A stretch of 64,000 bases of DNA from the NCBI RefSeq assembly GCF_000381965.1, contig NZ_KB908470.1, positions 18,454 through 82,453 on the forward strand. Reading direction: 5' to 3'. How positions within the stretch are numbered: the first letter of the stretch is position 1; every line of letters begins with the position of its first letter. Made by a program: the position numbers and the translations under genes. The notes beneath the pieces were generated by a model. That model made no database searches. It saw nothing but the letters and a program-made list of their open reading frames with translations, and was not told the origin of the DNA. The DNA is from Oceanimonas smirnovii ATCC BAA-899 (lineage in GTDB: Bacteria; Pseudomonadota; Gammaproteobacteria; Enterobacterales; Aeromonadaceae). Shown piece by piece: positions 34,306 through 43,698 of the stretch.

Positions 34306-34987
34306 AGAGGGCTTCGGGCCGGCTTTTTTCGGCGGCACGAACCAGATTGTGAAACAGCCGGCGCTGGCCGGCCAGATAAGGCAGATATTCCGGATGCCAC
34401 TGCACTCCCAGCAAATAATGGCTGGAGGTGGTTTCAATGGCCTGCACAAAGCCGTCAAGATCTCTGGCGACGACGGCAAGCCCGGTGCCCACTCGGTCTA
34501 CTGCCTGATGATGCAGGCTGTTTATGCGCCACTGTGGCTGCTGCATCACCCGGCTGAGCCGGCCGTCGCCACAGCCAATGGCGGTTTTGCGCGGCAGCGG
34601 TGTGCGCCGGTTGGAGGTGTGCAGGCGCTGCGGCCGAATATCGGCATGCAATGAGCCGCCCAGCACCACGTTAATTAATTGCGCGCCCCGGCAAATACCG
34701 AGCAACGGCAGTCTGGTATTGAGCGCATGTTCAATCAGTTCAATTTCAAAGGCGTCCCGCTCCGGATCTGCCGGTGCCCGTCCGGTGTCGGCCCCGTAGA
34801 GGGCGGCATCGATGTCGTCACCGCCGCCAATAATCAGCCCCTGCAGTTGATCACGCTTGTGTTTATGCATATTGGCGGGGGTCAGCCGCAGTCCCTGACC
34901 ACCGGCCAGCCGCAGCGACAGCCGCGTGGCCCACCAGGCCAGGGGCAGGCGGCTGTTGGGGCCGGTGACGCCAATCAGCGCAGCCAT
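34298..34987 (-). CDS. Class I glutamine amidotransferase-like hydrolase (C26)
   Basis: A 229-residue protein of the gamma-glutamyl-GABA hydrolase (PuuD-like, peptidase C26) family. The catalytic triad is complete: Cys99 in LGICRGAQLINV, His198 and Glu200 in GVQWHPEYL, and the oxyanion region is GLIIGGGDDIDAALYG. Such enzymes cut gamma-glutamyl amide bonds. The neighbour upstream is an amidoligase with a 13-bp overlap, a make/break pairing noted for this family. The substrate is unknown. GabD at 6-7.5 kb is not adjacent, so I do not propose a putrescine route. Confidence 0.9.
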   Translation of the reverse strand: MAALIGVTGPNSRLPLAWWATRLSLRLAGGQGLRLTPANMHKHKRDQLQGLIIGGGDDIDAALYGADTGRAPADPERDAFEIELIEHALNTRLPLLGICRGAQLINVVLGGSLHADIRPQRLHTSNRRTPLPRKTAIGCGDGRLSRVMQQPQWRINSLHHQAVDRVGTGLAVVARDLDGFVQAIETTSSHYLLGVQWHPEYLPYLAGQRRLFHNLVRAAEKSRPEALYD

Positions 34988-35943
34988 GGGCGCACCTTGA
35001 TACCCCAGGGATCGATAAAGTCGGGTGTGAGCTGATTAAGATGGGCCTGATAAGCCAGGCATACCTGCTCAAGACGGTGTTCGTCATGGGCCAGCCATTC
35101 CACCTGCAGCCAGCCGTCCCAGGCGTGCTGTAACGACCAGAGCGGGTTGTCGATATCGGAATTAGGCAGCCGGTAGTGCAGGGTAGGGCGCTTGTTGACC
35201 TTGCTGTCCTGTACCACGGCCTGTACTTTCTGTTCATTGTGCCAGGCCAGCAACGGCAGCAGATCCATGGCCCGGTTGCGGGTAGGGTTCCAGGCCAGAT
35301 AATCCTCAATAAATTGTGTCATGTCAGGCTGATAAGCAGGGCTTATCACTTGTTTGACATAGTCTTTGGGAAAGGCGCGAATATAGGGCGATATTTTGCG
35401 GGCAGCCACGATATCTTCGTGGGCGTCAAGCCAGTCGTGCAGGCACAGATAGGCACGGAAATAGCGCAAAATAGTGTGAATGCCGGTGTCGGGCAGCTCG
35501 GGGTTAAGATGCAGGCCAAAAGCATAATGCAGGGCGTGGCGGGTGCCCTGGGCACCCAGCTCTCTGAGCCGGCCAAACAACCGGTTGAGCTCATTCAGCC
35601 GTGACAGGGGCAGCGGCGGGCAAACCAGCTCCAGCGGTACCAGCTGCAAGGCCAGGCTGCCCAGCAAGTCGGTGGCGGCCTGTTCCAGCTCGCCGGGCGG
35701 ATGCTGTTTTTGCTCCCGGGCCAGCTGTTTAAGATAGTCAAAGTCGAGTTCGGCCCGAAAGCAGCCGTCTTCGGTCAGAATATCGGTTTCATAGTCTGAT
35801 ACCGGCTGAGCCTGGCCCTTAAGGGTGTCGGCCACCACAAAAGCCAGCTGCTCCAGCGTAATACCGCTGAGCTCCAGCTCCACGCCCAGCCGGCGCTCTT
35901 CACCCTGAGTAGTCGTCAGTTGCGGGGGCATGGCAAGTGGCAT
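34975..35943 (-). CDS. Amidoligase-family enzyme
   Basis: A 322-residue member of the putative amidoligase family (PF12224-like), related in fold to glutamate-cysteine ligase and glutamine synthetase. Visible are RRLGVELELSG (metal-binding ExE), ELVCPPLPLSRLNEL, YAFGLHLNPELP (HxN) and YIRAFPKDYV. Such enzymes form amide bonds with ATP; comparative genomics predicts they build peptide-like tags or small metabolites, but few are characterised. It lies 2 bp behind the TorD-like gene and overlaps the C26 hydrolase, so TorD-like, amidoligase, hydrolase and YqaA form one unit. Substrate unknown. Confidence 0.85.
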   Translation of the reverse strand: MPLAMPPQLTTTQGEERRLGVELELSGITLEQLAFVVADTLKGQAQPVSDYETDILTEDGCFRAELDFDYLKQLAREQKQHPPGELEQAATDLLGSLALQLVPLELVCPPLPLSRLNELNRLFGRLRELGAQGTRHALHYAFGLHLNPELPDTGIHTILRYFRAYLCLHDWLDAHEDIVAARKISPYIRAFPKDYVKQVISPAYQPDMTQFIEDYLAWNPTRNRAMDLLPLLAWHNEQKVQAVVQDSKVNKRPTLHYRLPNSDIDNPLWSLQHAWDGWLQVEWLAHDEHRLEQVCLAYQAHLNQLTPDFIDPWGIKVRPWLR

Positions 35944-35945
35944 CG

Positions 35946-36551
35946 TTACTCCGCTACGTTGTTGAGATAGTGCAGATCCATGATAAACACCGCCTGCAGC
36001 AGGGCAGCCGCGGCAGCATAAAAGCCGTTATGGTCACGCTCGCTGCAACGGGTAACAAACGCAGGCAGCCAGTCAATCAGCAGGGTATTGGCCAGCTCTC
36101 TTTGCTGATCCAGCAGCGCCAGGCGGCCCTTCTCGTCGCCGGCTTCGGCAGCGGTCATGGCCAGGGTACCCATCATTTCCAGCTGGTTACACACATGCAG
36201 CGGATCATCATCGGCAAGGCCGGTGCCGTGTTGTTTAAGCAGCATGCTCATTAACAGCAGGTTATCTTGTGATGCTTCACTCAGGTGCTGAGTGTCGAGC
36301 AAGGACGGGCTGGCCGTAAGCGCCTGATAACGGCCGGCCAGCGCGTCGTGTTGTGCCTGCTCAGCCTGCTGGCGAAAGGCTTCTGTGGCTTCGGTGAGCG
36401 GATCTAGGGTGGCAAGACTGTCAAGAAAGCGGTGCATGTCGTAGCCACCAAAGTCATTGAGGTCGTCTTTGCTGAGGGGGGCGGCAAACAGGGCGGTAAA
36501 CCAGTGATACAGCTCTGCCCGGCGCTGGGAAGTAACTCTGAACGCTTGCAT
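35946..36551 (-). CDS. TorD-family chaperone
   Basis: A 201-residue all-helical protein of the TorD/DmsD chaperone family that protects molybdoenzyme precursors before Tat export. The N-terminal RAELYHWFTALFAAPLS and C-terminal LIDWLPAFVTRCSERDHNGFYAAAAALLQAVF with the WLP and HxxF(Y) positions match. No molybdopterin oxidoreductase or FeS subunit is nearby; instead it heads an operon with an amidoligase. It may service an enzyme encoded elsewhere or have been repurposed. It is divergent from glyA. Confidence 0.82.
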   Translation of the reverse strand: MQAFRVTSQRRAELYHWFTALFAAPLSKDDLNDFGGYDMHRFLDSLATLDPLTEATEAFRQQAEQAQHDALAGRYQALTASPSLLDTQHLSEASQDNLLLMSMLLKQHGTGLADDDPLHVCNQLEMMGTLAMTAAEAGDEKGRLALLDQQRELANTLLIDWLPAFVTRCSERDHNGFYAAAAALLQAVFIMDLHYLNNVAE

Positions 36552-36672
36552 AATCCCCTTTTACTCGTGATGCGGCCCTGACGGGCGGTAAATCGAAACA
36601 ATATTCTATCGGGTTTACCGGTCAACGTCATACCCGGTAAAACACTTGATTTGTTAAAGTTGAGTTAAACTT

Positions 36673-36692
36673 TATGTGAAGTTTTCAACATA
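36673..36692. promoter_or_regulatory. Palindrome in the glyA upstream region
   Basis: TATGTGAAGTTTTCAACATA is a near-perfect inverted repeat (TATGT-GAA / TTC-AACATA) within an AT-rich segment about 110 bp before glyA. It could be an operator for glyA or the divergent TorD gene. The 3-bp core spacing does not fit the MetR consensus TGAA-N5-TTCA. Confidence 0.4.
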
Positions 36693-36799
36693 AATGGTAA
36701 AAAAAACGTTGAAGCCGGGCTTCAGGGCTAGGCCGGATTGTCGCTTGGGGGTACAATTTGGCTTTCAGTGACAATCCCCCCATGAGTCAGGAGAGACGG

Positions 36800-38053
36800 A
36801 TGTTAAAGCGTGAGATGAATATCGCCGATTATGATCCCCAGCTGTGGCAAGCCATCAGTGATGAAACCGTGCGTCAGGAAGAGCACATTGAGCTGATTGC
36901 TTCCGAGAACTACACCAGCCCGCGGGTGATGCAGGCGCAGGGTTCTCAGCTGACCAACAAATACGCCGAAGGCTATCCGGCCAAGCGTTTCTACGGTGGC
37001 TGTGAATACGTGGATCAGGTAGAAGAGCTGGCCATAGCGCGTGTCAAAGAGCTGTTTGGCGCCACCTGGGCTAACGTTCAGCCGCACTCCGGCTCTCAGG
37101 CCAACTCCGCTGTTTTTCTGGCGCTGGTCAAGCCCGGCGATACCGTGATGGGCATGAACCTGGCTCACGGTGGTCACCTGACTCACGGCTCTCCCGCCAA
37201 CTTTTCCGGCAAGCTGTATAACATCATTCCCTACGGCATTAACGAGCAGGGCGTGATCGATTATGAAGAAATGGAGCGCCTGGCGGTTGAGCACAAGCCG
37301 AAGATGATCATCGGCGGCTTCTCTGCCTTCTCCGGCATTGTAGACTGGGCCCGCATGCGCGAAATTGCCGACAAAGTGGGTGCCTGGTTTATGGTCGACA
37401 TGGCTCACGTAGCCGGTCTGATTGCCGCCGGTGTTTACCCCAGCCCGCTGCCTCATGCTCATGTGGTGACCTCTACCACCCACAAGACCCTGGCTGGTCC
37501 TCGTGGCGGTATTATTCTGTCTGCCGCCAACAACGAAGAGCTGGAAAAGAAACTGAACTCTGCTGTTTTCCCCGGTGGTCAGGGCGGCCCCCTGATGCAT
37601 GTGATTGCTGCCAAGGCCGTGGCCTTTAAAGAAGCGCTGGAGCCCGAGTTCAAGGAATATCAGGCGCAGGTAGTGAAAAACGCCCAGGCCATGGCCGACG
37701 AGTTCCAGAAGCGTGGTTTCAAGGTGGTATCCGGCGGCACTCACAACCACCTGTTCCTGCTGGATCTGATCGACAAGGACATCACCGGTAAGGAAGCCGA
37801 TGCCGCTCTGGGACGCGCCTTTATTACCGTAAACAAGAACGCCGTGCCCAATGATCCGCGTTCTCCGTTTGTGACCTCCGGCATTCGTATCGGTACTCCT
37901 GCCGTTACCCGCCGTGGCTTTAAAGAAGCCGACGTGCGCCAGCTGGCCGGCTGGATCTGCGATGTGCTGAGCAACATCAACGACGACGCCACCATCGCCA
38001 GCGTAAAAGAGCAGGTGCTGGACATCTGCCGTCGCCACCCGGTTTACGCGTAA
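36800..38053 (+). CDS. glyA: Serine hydroxymethyltransferase
   Basis: A PLP enzyme interconverting serine and glycine with tetrahydrofolate, the main one-carbon source. ATG 36800 follows AGGAGAG (36789-36795) and gives 417 residues, as in E. coli. Motifs are [66 protein letters not shown] and [12 protein letters not shown] with the PLP lysine near residue 229. The upstream region contains a palindrome, and an unusual G-rich repeat follows the gene. High use of preferred codons suggests strong expression. Confidence 0.98.
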   Translation: MLKREMNIADYDPQLWQAISDETVRQEEHIELIASENYTSPRVMQAQGSQLTNKYAEGYPAKRFYGGCEYVDQVEELAIARVKELFGATWANVQPHSGSQANSAVFLALVKPGDTVMGMNLAHGGHLTHGSPANFSGKLYNIIPYGINEQGVIDYEEMERLAVEHKPKMIIGGFSAFSGIVDWARMREIADKVGAWFMVDMAHVAGLIAAGVYPSPLPHAHVVTSTTHKTLAGPRGGIILSAANNEELEKKLNSAVFPGGQGGPLMHVIAAKAVAFKEALEPEFKEYQAQVVKNAQAMADEFQKRGFKVVSGGTHNHLFLLDLIDKDITGKEADAALGRAFITVNKNAVPNDPRSPFVTSGIRIGTPAVTRRGFKEADVRQLAGWICDVLSNINDDATIASVKEQVLDICRRHPVYA

Positions 38054-38060
38054 CACGCAC

Positions 38061-38165
38061 CGGGATTAGGGACTAAACCCAGGGAGTAGGGAATAGTGAA
38101 TAGGGAGTAGCAACTCCCCCCACTATTCCCCATTCCCGCTTCACAATTCCCTGCTCCCCATTCCC
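38061..38165. repeat. G/C-rich intergenic repeat with long hairpin
   Basis: Runs of GGG separated by ATTA, AGTA or AATA (from 38062) are followed by their complement. GGGAATAGTG (38089-38098) pairs with CACTATTCCC (38121-38130) around a second GGGAGT/ACTCCC stem, and the outer G and C blocks also pair. A second copy of the same type is at 53020-53085. Confidence 0.8.
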
Positions 38166-38247
38166 GTTTTTAAAAAAACTCCCCGCTTTCATTCCACAGC
38201 CCGCTTCTTTACACTAACAGCCGATTAACAGGCCCTGCGGAGGCTTT

Positions 38248-38697
38248 ATGCACTGCCCCTTTTGTAACGCAACTGAAACCAAGGTCATCGACTCCCGTCT
38301 GGTGGGCGATGGCTTGCAGGTGCGCCGGCGGCGGGAGTGCAATGCCTGCAGGGAGCGTTTCACCACCTTTGAAACCGCCGAGCTGGTAATGCCGCGCATT
38401 ATTAAAAGCAGCGGCATTCGCGAACCCTTTAACGAAGACAAGCTGGAAGCCGGCATGCAGCGGGCGCTGGAAAAGCGTCCGGTGAGCACCGAGGCTATAG
38501 AGCAGTCGGTGAGTCGCATCAAGTCGCGGCTGCGGGCTACCGGTGAGCGAGAAGTAAAATCGGAGCTGGTGGGCAACCTGGTGATGGACGAGCTTAAACA
38601 GCTCGACAAGGTGGCTTACATTCGTTTTGCATCCGTGTATCGTTGTTTTGAGGATCTGCGTCAGTTTGGCGAAGAAATAGCCCGCCTGGAGCAATAA
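38248..38697 (+). CDS. nrdR: Ribonucleotide reductase repressor NrdR
   Basis: NrdR represses ribonucleotide-reductase operons when ATP/dATP levels rise. The 149 residues comprise the zinc ribbon ([17 protein letters not shown]...[16 protein letters not shown]) and an ATP-cone ([29 protein letters not shown]). GCGGAGG precedes the ATG. It opens the nrdR-ribDEB operon in the usual gammaproteobacterial order. Confidence 0.98.
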   Translation: MHCPFCNATETKVIDSRLVGDGLQVRRRRECNACRERFTTFETAELVMPRIIKSSGIREPFNEDKLEAGMQRALEKRPVSTEAIEQSVSRIKSRLRATGEREVKSELVGNLVMDELKQLDKVAYIRFASVYRCFEDLRQFGEEIARLEQ

Positions 38698-39813
38698 GTG
38701 TTCACACCCCAAGATGCGCACTGGATGGCCAGAGCGCTTGAGCTGGCCCGTCGTGGCCGCTATACCACCAGCCCCAATCCGGCGGTGGGCTGCGTGATCG
38801 TGAAAGACGGCCACATTGTCGGCGAAGGCTTTCATCAGCGCGCCGGCGGCCCCCATGCGGAAGTGTTTGCCCTGCGGGCCGCCGGTGGCGCTGCCCGCGG
38901 TGCCACTGCTTATGTGACCCTGGAGCCCTGCTCTCATTATGGCCGCACGCCACCCTGTGCTCAGGGCCTGATTGACGCCGGTGTGGCCCGGGTGGTGGCC
39001 GCCATGGTGGATCCCAACCCCCAGGTGGCGGGCAGGGGCCTGGCCATGCTGCGCGAGGCGGGCATAGCAGCCGAAGCCGGCCTGATGACCCAGGAAGCGG
39101 AAGCGGTGAATGTAGGCTTTTTGCACCGCATGCGCACACGCCGGCCCTTTGTCACCTTAAAGCTGGCTGCCAGCCTGGATGGCCGCACCGCACTGGCCAA
39201 TGGTGAAAGCAAATGGATCACCGGCCCCGCTGCCCGGCGCGATGTGCAGCGCCACCGGGCGCAAAGCTGCGCCATTCTTTCCGGTGCCGATACCGTATTA
39301 ATGGACAATGCCGCGCTGAATGTGCGCTGGCAGGAGCTGCCCGGCTCACTGCAGCAACACTACCCCGAAGCTGAGCTGCGCCAGCCGCTGCGCATCATTA
39401 TTGATACGCAAAACCGCTTGCATGCCGGCCTGCGCCTGTTTGCTCAGCCCGGCCCCATCTTGCTGCTGCGGAGCAAGGTCACCGGTGGTTTTAGCGAGCA
39501 AGTAGAAGAATGCCTGCTGCCGTTAAGCGATCATGGCAAGCTGGATCTGACGTTGCTGCTGGACGAGCTGGGCCGGCGGCAGCTGAACCATCTGTGGGTA
39601 GAGGCGGGTGCCACGCTTGGGGGCGCGCTGTTTGCGGCCGGACTGGTGAATGAGCTGATTTTGTATCAGGCCCCCATGCTGATGGGCAACCCGGCCCGGG
39701 GCCTGCTGGCGCTGCCGGAATTTACCGCCATGAGTCAGCCGCCACGGCTGGCATGGCAGGACAGCCGCTTTGTGGGTGACGATCTTAAACTGACTGCAAG
39801 AGTAACCGACTGA
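38698..39813 (+). CDS. ribD: Riboflavin biosynthesis deaminase/reductase RibD
   Basis: A bifunctional enzyme: the N-terminal deaminase has the zinc sites HAEVFALRAA and PCSHYGRTPPCAQGLI, and the C-terminal reductase shows LKLAASLDGRTALANGESKWITG and WVEAGATLGGALF. At 371 residues it catalyses the second and third steps from GTP to riboflavin. The GTG at 38698 directly follows the nrdR stop and has GGAG 6 bases away. The stop overlaps the ribE start by one base. Confidence 0.96.
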   Translation: MFTPQDAHWMARALELARRGRYTTSPNPAVGCVIVKDGHIVGEGFHQRAGGPHAEVFALRAAGGAARGATAYVTLEPCSHYGRTPPCAQGLIDAGVARVVAAMVDPNPQVAGRGLAMLREAGIAAEAGLMTQEAEAVNVGFLHRMRTRRPFVTLKLAASLDGRTALANGESKWITGPAARRDVQRHRAQSCAILSGADTVLMDNAALNVRWQELPGSLQQHYPEAELRQPLRIIIDTQNRLHAGLRLFAQPGPILLLRSKVTGGFSEQVEECLLPLSDHGKLDLTLLLDELGRRQLNHLWVEAGATLGGALFAAGLVNELILYQAPMLMGNPARGLLALPEFTAMSQPPRLAWQDSRFVGDDLKLTARVTD

Positions 39814-40475
39814 TGTTTACCGGTATTGTTGAAGCCACCGGCACCCTGGCCGCCATTGAGCGAAAGAGTGCCTCCTCGGTGATCCGCATTCATTGTCCGG
39901 CGCTGGATTTATCTGATGTGGCACTGGGTGATTCCATTGCCACCAACGGCGTGTGCCTCACCGTGACCGAGCTTGGCAAAGATTATTATTGCGCTGATGT
40001 GTCGGCAGAAACCATTGCCCGCACCGGCTTTGCCGATTACCAGACGGGGCAGGCGGTCAATCTGGAAAAAGCCCTGTTGCCCACCACCCGCCTGGGCGGC
40101 CATCTGGTGTCAGGTCATGTGGATGGCGTGGGACGGATCACCAAAAAAGCCAGGGTCGGATTTGCCATTGAGCTGTGGGTTGACGCACCCGAGGCGCTGG
40201 CCCGCTATATTGCCGAAAAAGGCTCCATCACGGTAGATGGCATCAGCCTCACAGTAAATGCGGTATCAGGCTCGGCCTTTAAATTGACGCTGGTACCCCA
40301 TACATTAAACAACACCACGCTGAATGACTGGCAGGTTGGCCGCAGTGTTAACCTGGAAGTAGATTTGATTGCCCGCTATCTGGAGCGCCTGCTGAGTGCC
40401 GATGCGCCGCCAGCGTCCGGCGGGCTGACGCTGGCGACCCTGGCCGCCAGCGGATTTGTAAAGTCAGCGGTTTAG
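39813..40475 (+). CDS. ribE: Riboflavin synthase alpha chain
   Basis: A trimeric enzyme dismutating two lumazines to riboflavin. The 220 residues hold two tandem lumazine-binding barrels: [12 protein letters not shown]...CLTVTELG and [16 protein letters not shown]...[10 protein letters not shown], each with the typical Ser/Thr pocket. It is translationally coupled to ribD. E. coli calls the equivalent gene ribC (ribE elsewhere). Confidence 0.97.
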   Translation: MFTGIVEATGTLAAIERKSASSVIRIHCPALDLSDVALGDSIATNGVCLTVTELGKDYYCADVSAETIARTGFADYQTGQAVNLEKALLPTTRLGGHLVSGHVDGVGRITKKARVGFAIELWVDAPEALARYIAEKGSITVDGISLTVNAVSGSAFKLTLVPHTLNNTTLNDWQVGRSVNLEVDLIARYLERLLSADAPPASGGLTLATLAASGFVKSAV

Positions 40476-40497
40476 CGAATTAACCAAGGGGAACATC

Positions 40498-41607
40498 ATG
40501 GCCTTAAGCAGTACCCAGGAAATCATCGACGACATTCGTCAGGGCAAAATGGTCATTCTGATGGATGACGAAGACAGAGAAAATGAAGGCGATCTGATCA
40601 TGGCCGCCGAGCATGTGCGTCCGGAAGACATCAATTTTATGGCCAAATATGGTCGTGGCCTGATCTGTCTGACCCTGACCGAAGCCCGTTGTCGTCAGCT
40701 CGACATTCCCCAGATGGTGAGCCGCAATACCGAGCAGTTTTCCACCGCCTTTACTGTTTCCATTGAAGCTGCCGAAGGGGTGACTACCGGGATTTCTGCT
40801 GCCGACCGTGCCCGCACTGTGCAGGCCGCCGTGGCCCAGAATGCCAAACCCGCCGATCTGGTGCAGCCCGGCCATATTTTTCCGCTCAAGGCGCAGAATG
40901 GCGGCGTGCTGACCCGTGCCGGTCATACCGAAGCGGGCTGCGACCTGGCCCGTCTGGCCGGCGTGGAGCCGGCAGCGGTGATTGTGGAAATTCTGAACGA
41001 AGACGGCACCATGGCCCGCCGCCCGGATCTGGAAAAGTTTGCCGAGCAGCATGGCATCAAGCTGGGCACCATTGCCGATCTGATCGAGTACCGCAACCAG
41101 AACGAAACCACCATTGAGCAGGTAGCCCGCTGCAAACTGCCCACCGAGCACGGTGAGTTCGAGCTGGTCACTTTCCGCGATACCATCGACAATCAGGTGC
41201 ACTTTGCCCTGCGCAAGGGCGAGATTAAGGCCGACCAGCCGGCACTGGTGCGGGTACACATTCACGATATGCTCACCGATGTGCTGATGACCGACCGCCA
41301 TGCGTCCCGCACCTGGCCGCTGGACAAGTCCATGGCGCGCATTGCCGAAGAAGGCGGTGTGCTGGTGATTCTGGGCAAGGAAGAAACCCCGGATCATCTG
41401 CTGTCTGTGGTACGCATGTTTGAGGCCGCCGACAAGGGAGAGCGTCCGGAAGGAGCCAAGCGCCAGGGCACGTCCCGCCGTGTGGGCGTGGGCTCGCAGA
41501 TTTTGCGCGCCATGGGCGTGGGCAAGATGCGTCTGCTCAGTTCACCCAAGCGTTATCATGCGCTGTCGGGTTTTGGTCTGGAAGTGGTGGAATACGTCAC
41601 CGAGTAA
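40498..41607 (+). CDS. ribB: DHBP synthase with degenerate GTP-cyclohydrolase domain (RibBX)
   Basis: The N-terminal 200 residues form 3,4-dihydroxy-2-butanone-4-phosphate synthase: [29 protein letters not shown] and [16 protein letters not shown] are intact. The C-terminal part looks like GTP cyclohydrolase II but lacks the zinc cysteines: the site that normally reads like SECLTGD...RCDCG is [17 protein letters not shown] here. It therefore resembles the RibBX variant of proteobacteria, in which the second domain has no cyclohydrolase activity. A separate ribA must exist elsewhere. It is the last gene of the first rib block; siaA follows. Confidence 0.93.
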   Translation: MALSSTQEIIDDIRQGKMVILMDDEDRENEGDLIMAAEHVRPEDINFMAKYGRGLICLTLTEARCRQLDIPQMVSRNTEQFSTAFTVSIEAAEGVTTGISAADRARTVQAAVAQNAKPADLVQPGHIFPLKAQNGGVLTRAGHTEAGCDLARLAGVEPAAVIVEILNEDGTMARRPDLEKFAEQHGIKLGTIADLIEYRNQNETTIEQVARCKLPTEHGEFELVTFRDTIDNQVHFALRKGEIKADQPALVRVHIHDMLTDVLMTDRHASRTWPLDKSMARIAEEGGVLVILGKEETPDHLLSVVRMFEAADKGERPEGAKRQGTSRRVGVGSQILRAMGVGKMRLLSSPKRYHALSGFGLEVVEYVTE

Positions 41608-41690
41608 GCTGCCCCTTTGTATTTGAGTTTGTGTGAAAAAAGGTCAACAATACTGGACTCTGACGCGCTCAAATATCAAAGCAGGCAATT

Positions 41691-43688
41691 ATGGCCATCT
41701 GGGGAAAAGGACTTCGGGCAAAATCGATTTTTGCTTTACTGCTGGTGTGTATGCTGGCCTTTATTCCGGCAATCGGGATTGGCTGGCAGCTGCTCAGTGG
41801 CATTCAGGAGCACTTTGGCCGTGCCTATGCAGAAAACTTTACCCGGCTTAACCGCCAGAAGGTGCTGGTGCCACTCACCCGTGAGCTGGCGCTGGCACAG
41901 CGTTTTGCCAACTCGGTACTGACCCGTGAATGGCTTGCCAGCGGGAATAATCAGACCCTGTTTATTCGTGAAGCCGAAGGCTTCGCGAATGAATTCAGCA
42001 GCGGATCCTGGTTTCTGGTCAGTGCCGACTCGCTGAATTATTACTACCGTGCTCCCAAGGTGCCGTTCGGTGCCTTGCCCAAATATCGTCTGCAACCCGA
42101 TAACAACGCTGATCAGTGGTTTTTTAATTTGCTGACCGCGCCCTCACCGTTAAGCATTAATGTTAACCATGATAAAACGCTGGGAGTAACCCGGGTCTGG
42201 ATTAACATGCGTGTAGAGCAGGATGGCCGCGCCATTGGCATGGCAGGCACCGGCCTGGAACTGACGAACTTTATTAACGACTTTATTGCCGTTGAGGAGA
42301 AAGGGGTGGTGCCCATGATCCTGGACGATGCCGGGCGTTTTCAGGCTCATGCCGACACCGGGCTGATTTCCTTTGGCTCGGCGGCCGGCGTCAGCGGCGG
42401 AGGAATAACGCTATTTGATATGCTGGATTCAGCACCGGACAGCGACAAGCTGGCCGCATTGCTTGCCAGCGCCAGGCGTGCTCCCGATAGTGTGGCAATG
42501 GACTGGATCATGCTGGATGGCAAGCGGCAGCTGCTGGCTGTCAGTTATATTCCCGAGCTTGACTGGTATCTCGCCACAGCCATGGATCTGGGGCTGGCGC
42601 AGATCATTCAGCCGGGCCTGTTTAATGCTGCCCTGCTGGGGCTGGTATTGATCCTGGCTATTTTACTGCTGGGCCTGGCTTATGGCGTAGACAGGGTAGT
42701 GCTGACGCCGCTGCGCCGGCTGCAGGGCTCGGCCAGTGCCATTGCCAGCGGTAGTTATGAGGTGTCGCTGCCGGCCCCTTCCAGTGACGAAATTGGCGAT
42801 CTCAGCCGTGCCTTTGGCGTGATGGCCAATAAGGTGCGCAGCCATACCGAAGAGCTGGAGCAAAAAGTACAAAGCCGCACTGAAGAGCTGGAAAAAGCCA
42901 ACCGGCAGATGCGCCAGGCTCATCAGCTGATTAATGATTCCATCGACTACGCCAGCCTGATCCAAAAAGCCATTTTGCCCGACCGCCAGCTGACCCGCAC
43001 CCTGGGAGAAGATCATTTTGTGCTGTGGCATCCGCGGGACGTGGTGGGCGGTGATTTTTACTTGTTTCAGCCCGGTGAGCAGGGCCGCTTTCTGGTGGGT
43101 GTGGTGGACTGTGCCGGCCATGGCGTGGCAGGCGCGCTGATGACCATGCTGGGGCGGGCCGCGCTGGATCATGCGGTGCGTGAGCACGGTATTGAATCCC
43201 CGGCGGCCATTTTACAGCTGGCAGACCATACCCTGAGGGGCATGCTGCAAGACACAGAGCTGCCACGGGGGCTGGCCACCACCATGGATGCCGGCCTGGT
43301 ATATGTGGATCCGGTGGCAGGCCAGCTGGTGTTCAGCGGAGCCAAGATGTCACTTTATATCAGTAACGGTGACGAAGTGGCGGAGCACAAGGGCCTGCGC
43401 CGTTGCCTGCTGGATCGGCGGCCGGGCACGTTTGAAGATCTGACATTGCCGGTGCATCGCGATGAGGTGTATTACCTGGCTACAGACGGCTACCTGGATC
43501 AGGCCGGTGGTGTAAAGGGCTTTGGGCTTGGCAGCAGCCGCTTTCATGAATTGCTGCGTACTCATGCGCAGCTGCCGCTGAGCGAGCAGGCCGAGATGCT
43601 GAAACAGGCACTGGATGAATACCGGGGCAGTCATGCTCAGCGGGATGATATTACCCTGCTGGCATTCCGTATGGATGCTAACCAATAA
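41691..43688 (+). CDS. siaA: SiaA-like PP2C phosphatase sensor
   Basis: A membrane signalling phosphatase, 665 residues. TM1 lies near 13-35 and TM2 near 308-332, with a periplasmic dCache-like sensor between them. A HAMP follows (LTPLRRLQGSASAIASGSYE), then a coiled coil (SHTEELEQKVQSRTEELEKAN), and the SpoIIE/PPM domain from about 440: DVVGGDFYLF, VVDCAGHGVAGALMTML, TDGYLDQ and QRDDITLLAF hold the metal aspartates. In Pseudomonas, SiaA dephosphorylates SiaC, freeing it to activate SiaD and c-di-GMP synthesis. Gene order siaA-siaB-siaC-siaD is conserved here. Confidence 0.92.
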   Translation: MAIWGKGLRAKSIFALLLVCMLAFIPAIGIGWQLLSGIQEHFGRAYAENFTRLNRQKVLVPLTRELALAQRFANSVLTREWLASGNNQTLFIREAEGFANEFSSGSWFLVSADSLNYYYRAPKVPFGALPKYRLQPDNNADQWFFNLLTAPSPLSINVNHDKTLGVTRVWINMRVEQDGRAIGMAGTGLELTNFINDFIAVEEKGVVPMILDDAGRFQAHADTGLISFGSAAGVSGGGITLFDMLDSAPDSDKLAALLASARRAPDSVAMDWIMLDGKRQLLAVSYIPELDWYLATAMDLGLAQIIQPGLFNAALLGLVLILAILLLGLAYGVDRVVLTPLRRLQGSASAIASGSYEVSLPAPSSDEIGDLSRAFGVMANKVRSHTEELEQKVQSRTEELEKANRQMRQAHQLINDSIDYASLIQKAILPDRQLTRTLGEDHFVLWHPRDVVGGDFYLFQPGEQGRFLVGVVDCAGHGVAGALMTMLGRAALDHAVREHGIESPAAILQLADHTLRGMLQDTELPRGLATTMDAGLVYVDPVAGQLVFSGAKMSLYISNGDEVAEHKGLRRCLLDRRPGTFEDLTLPVHRDEVYYLATDGYLDQAGGVKGFGLGSSRFHELLRTHAQLPLSEQAEMLKQALDEYRGSHAQRDDITLLAFRMDANQ

Positions 43689-43698
43689 GGAGTTGCCG

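Noticed and set aside
36673..36692. MetR-binding site before glyA
   Set aside because: The half-sites are 3 bp apart, whereas MetR needs TGAA-N5-TTCA; kept only as an unassigned palindrome.
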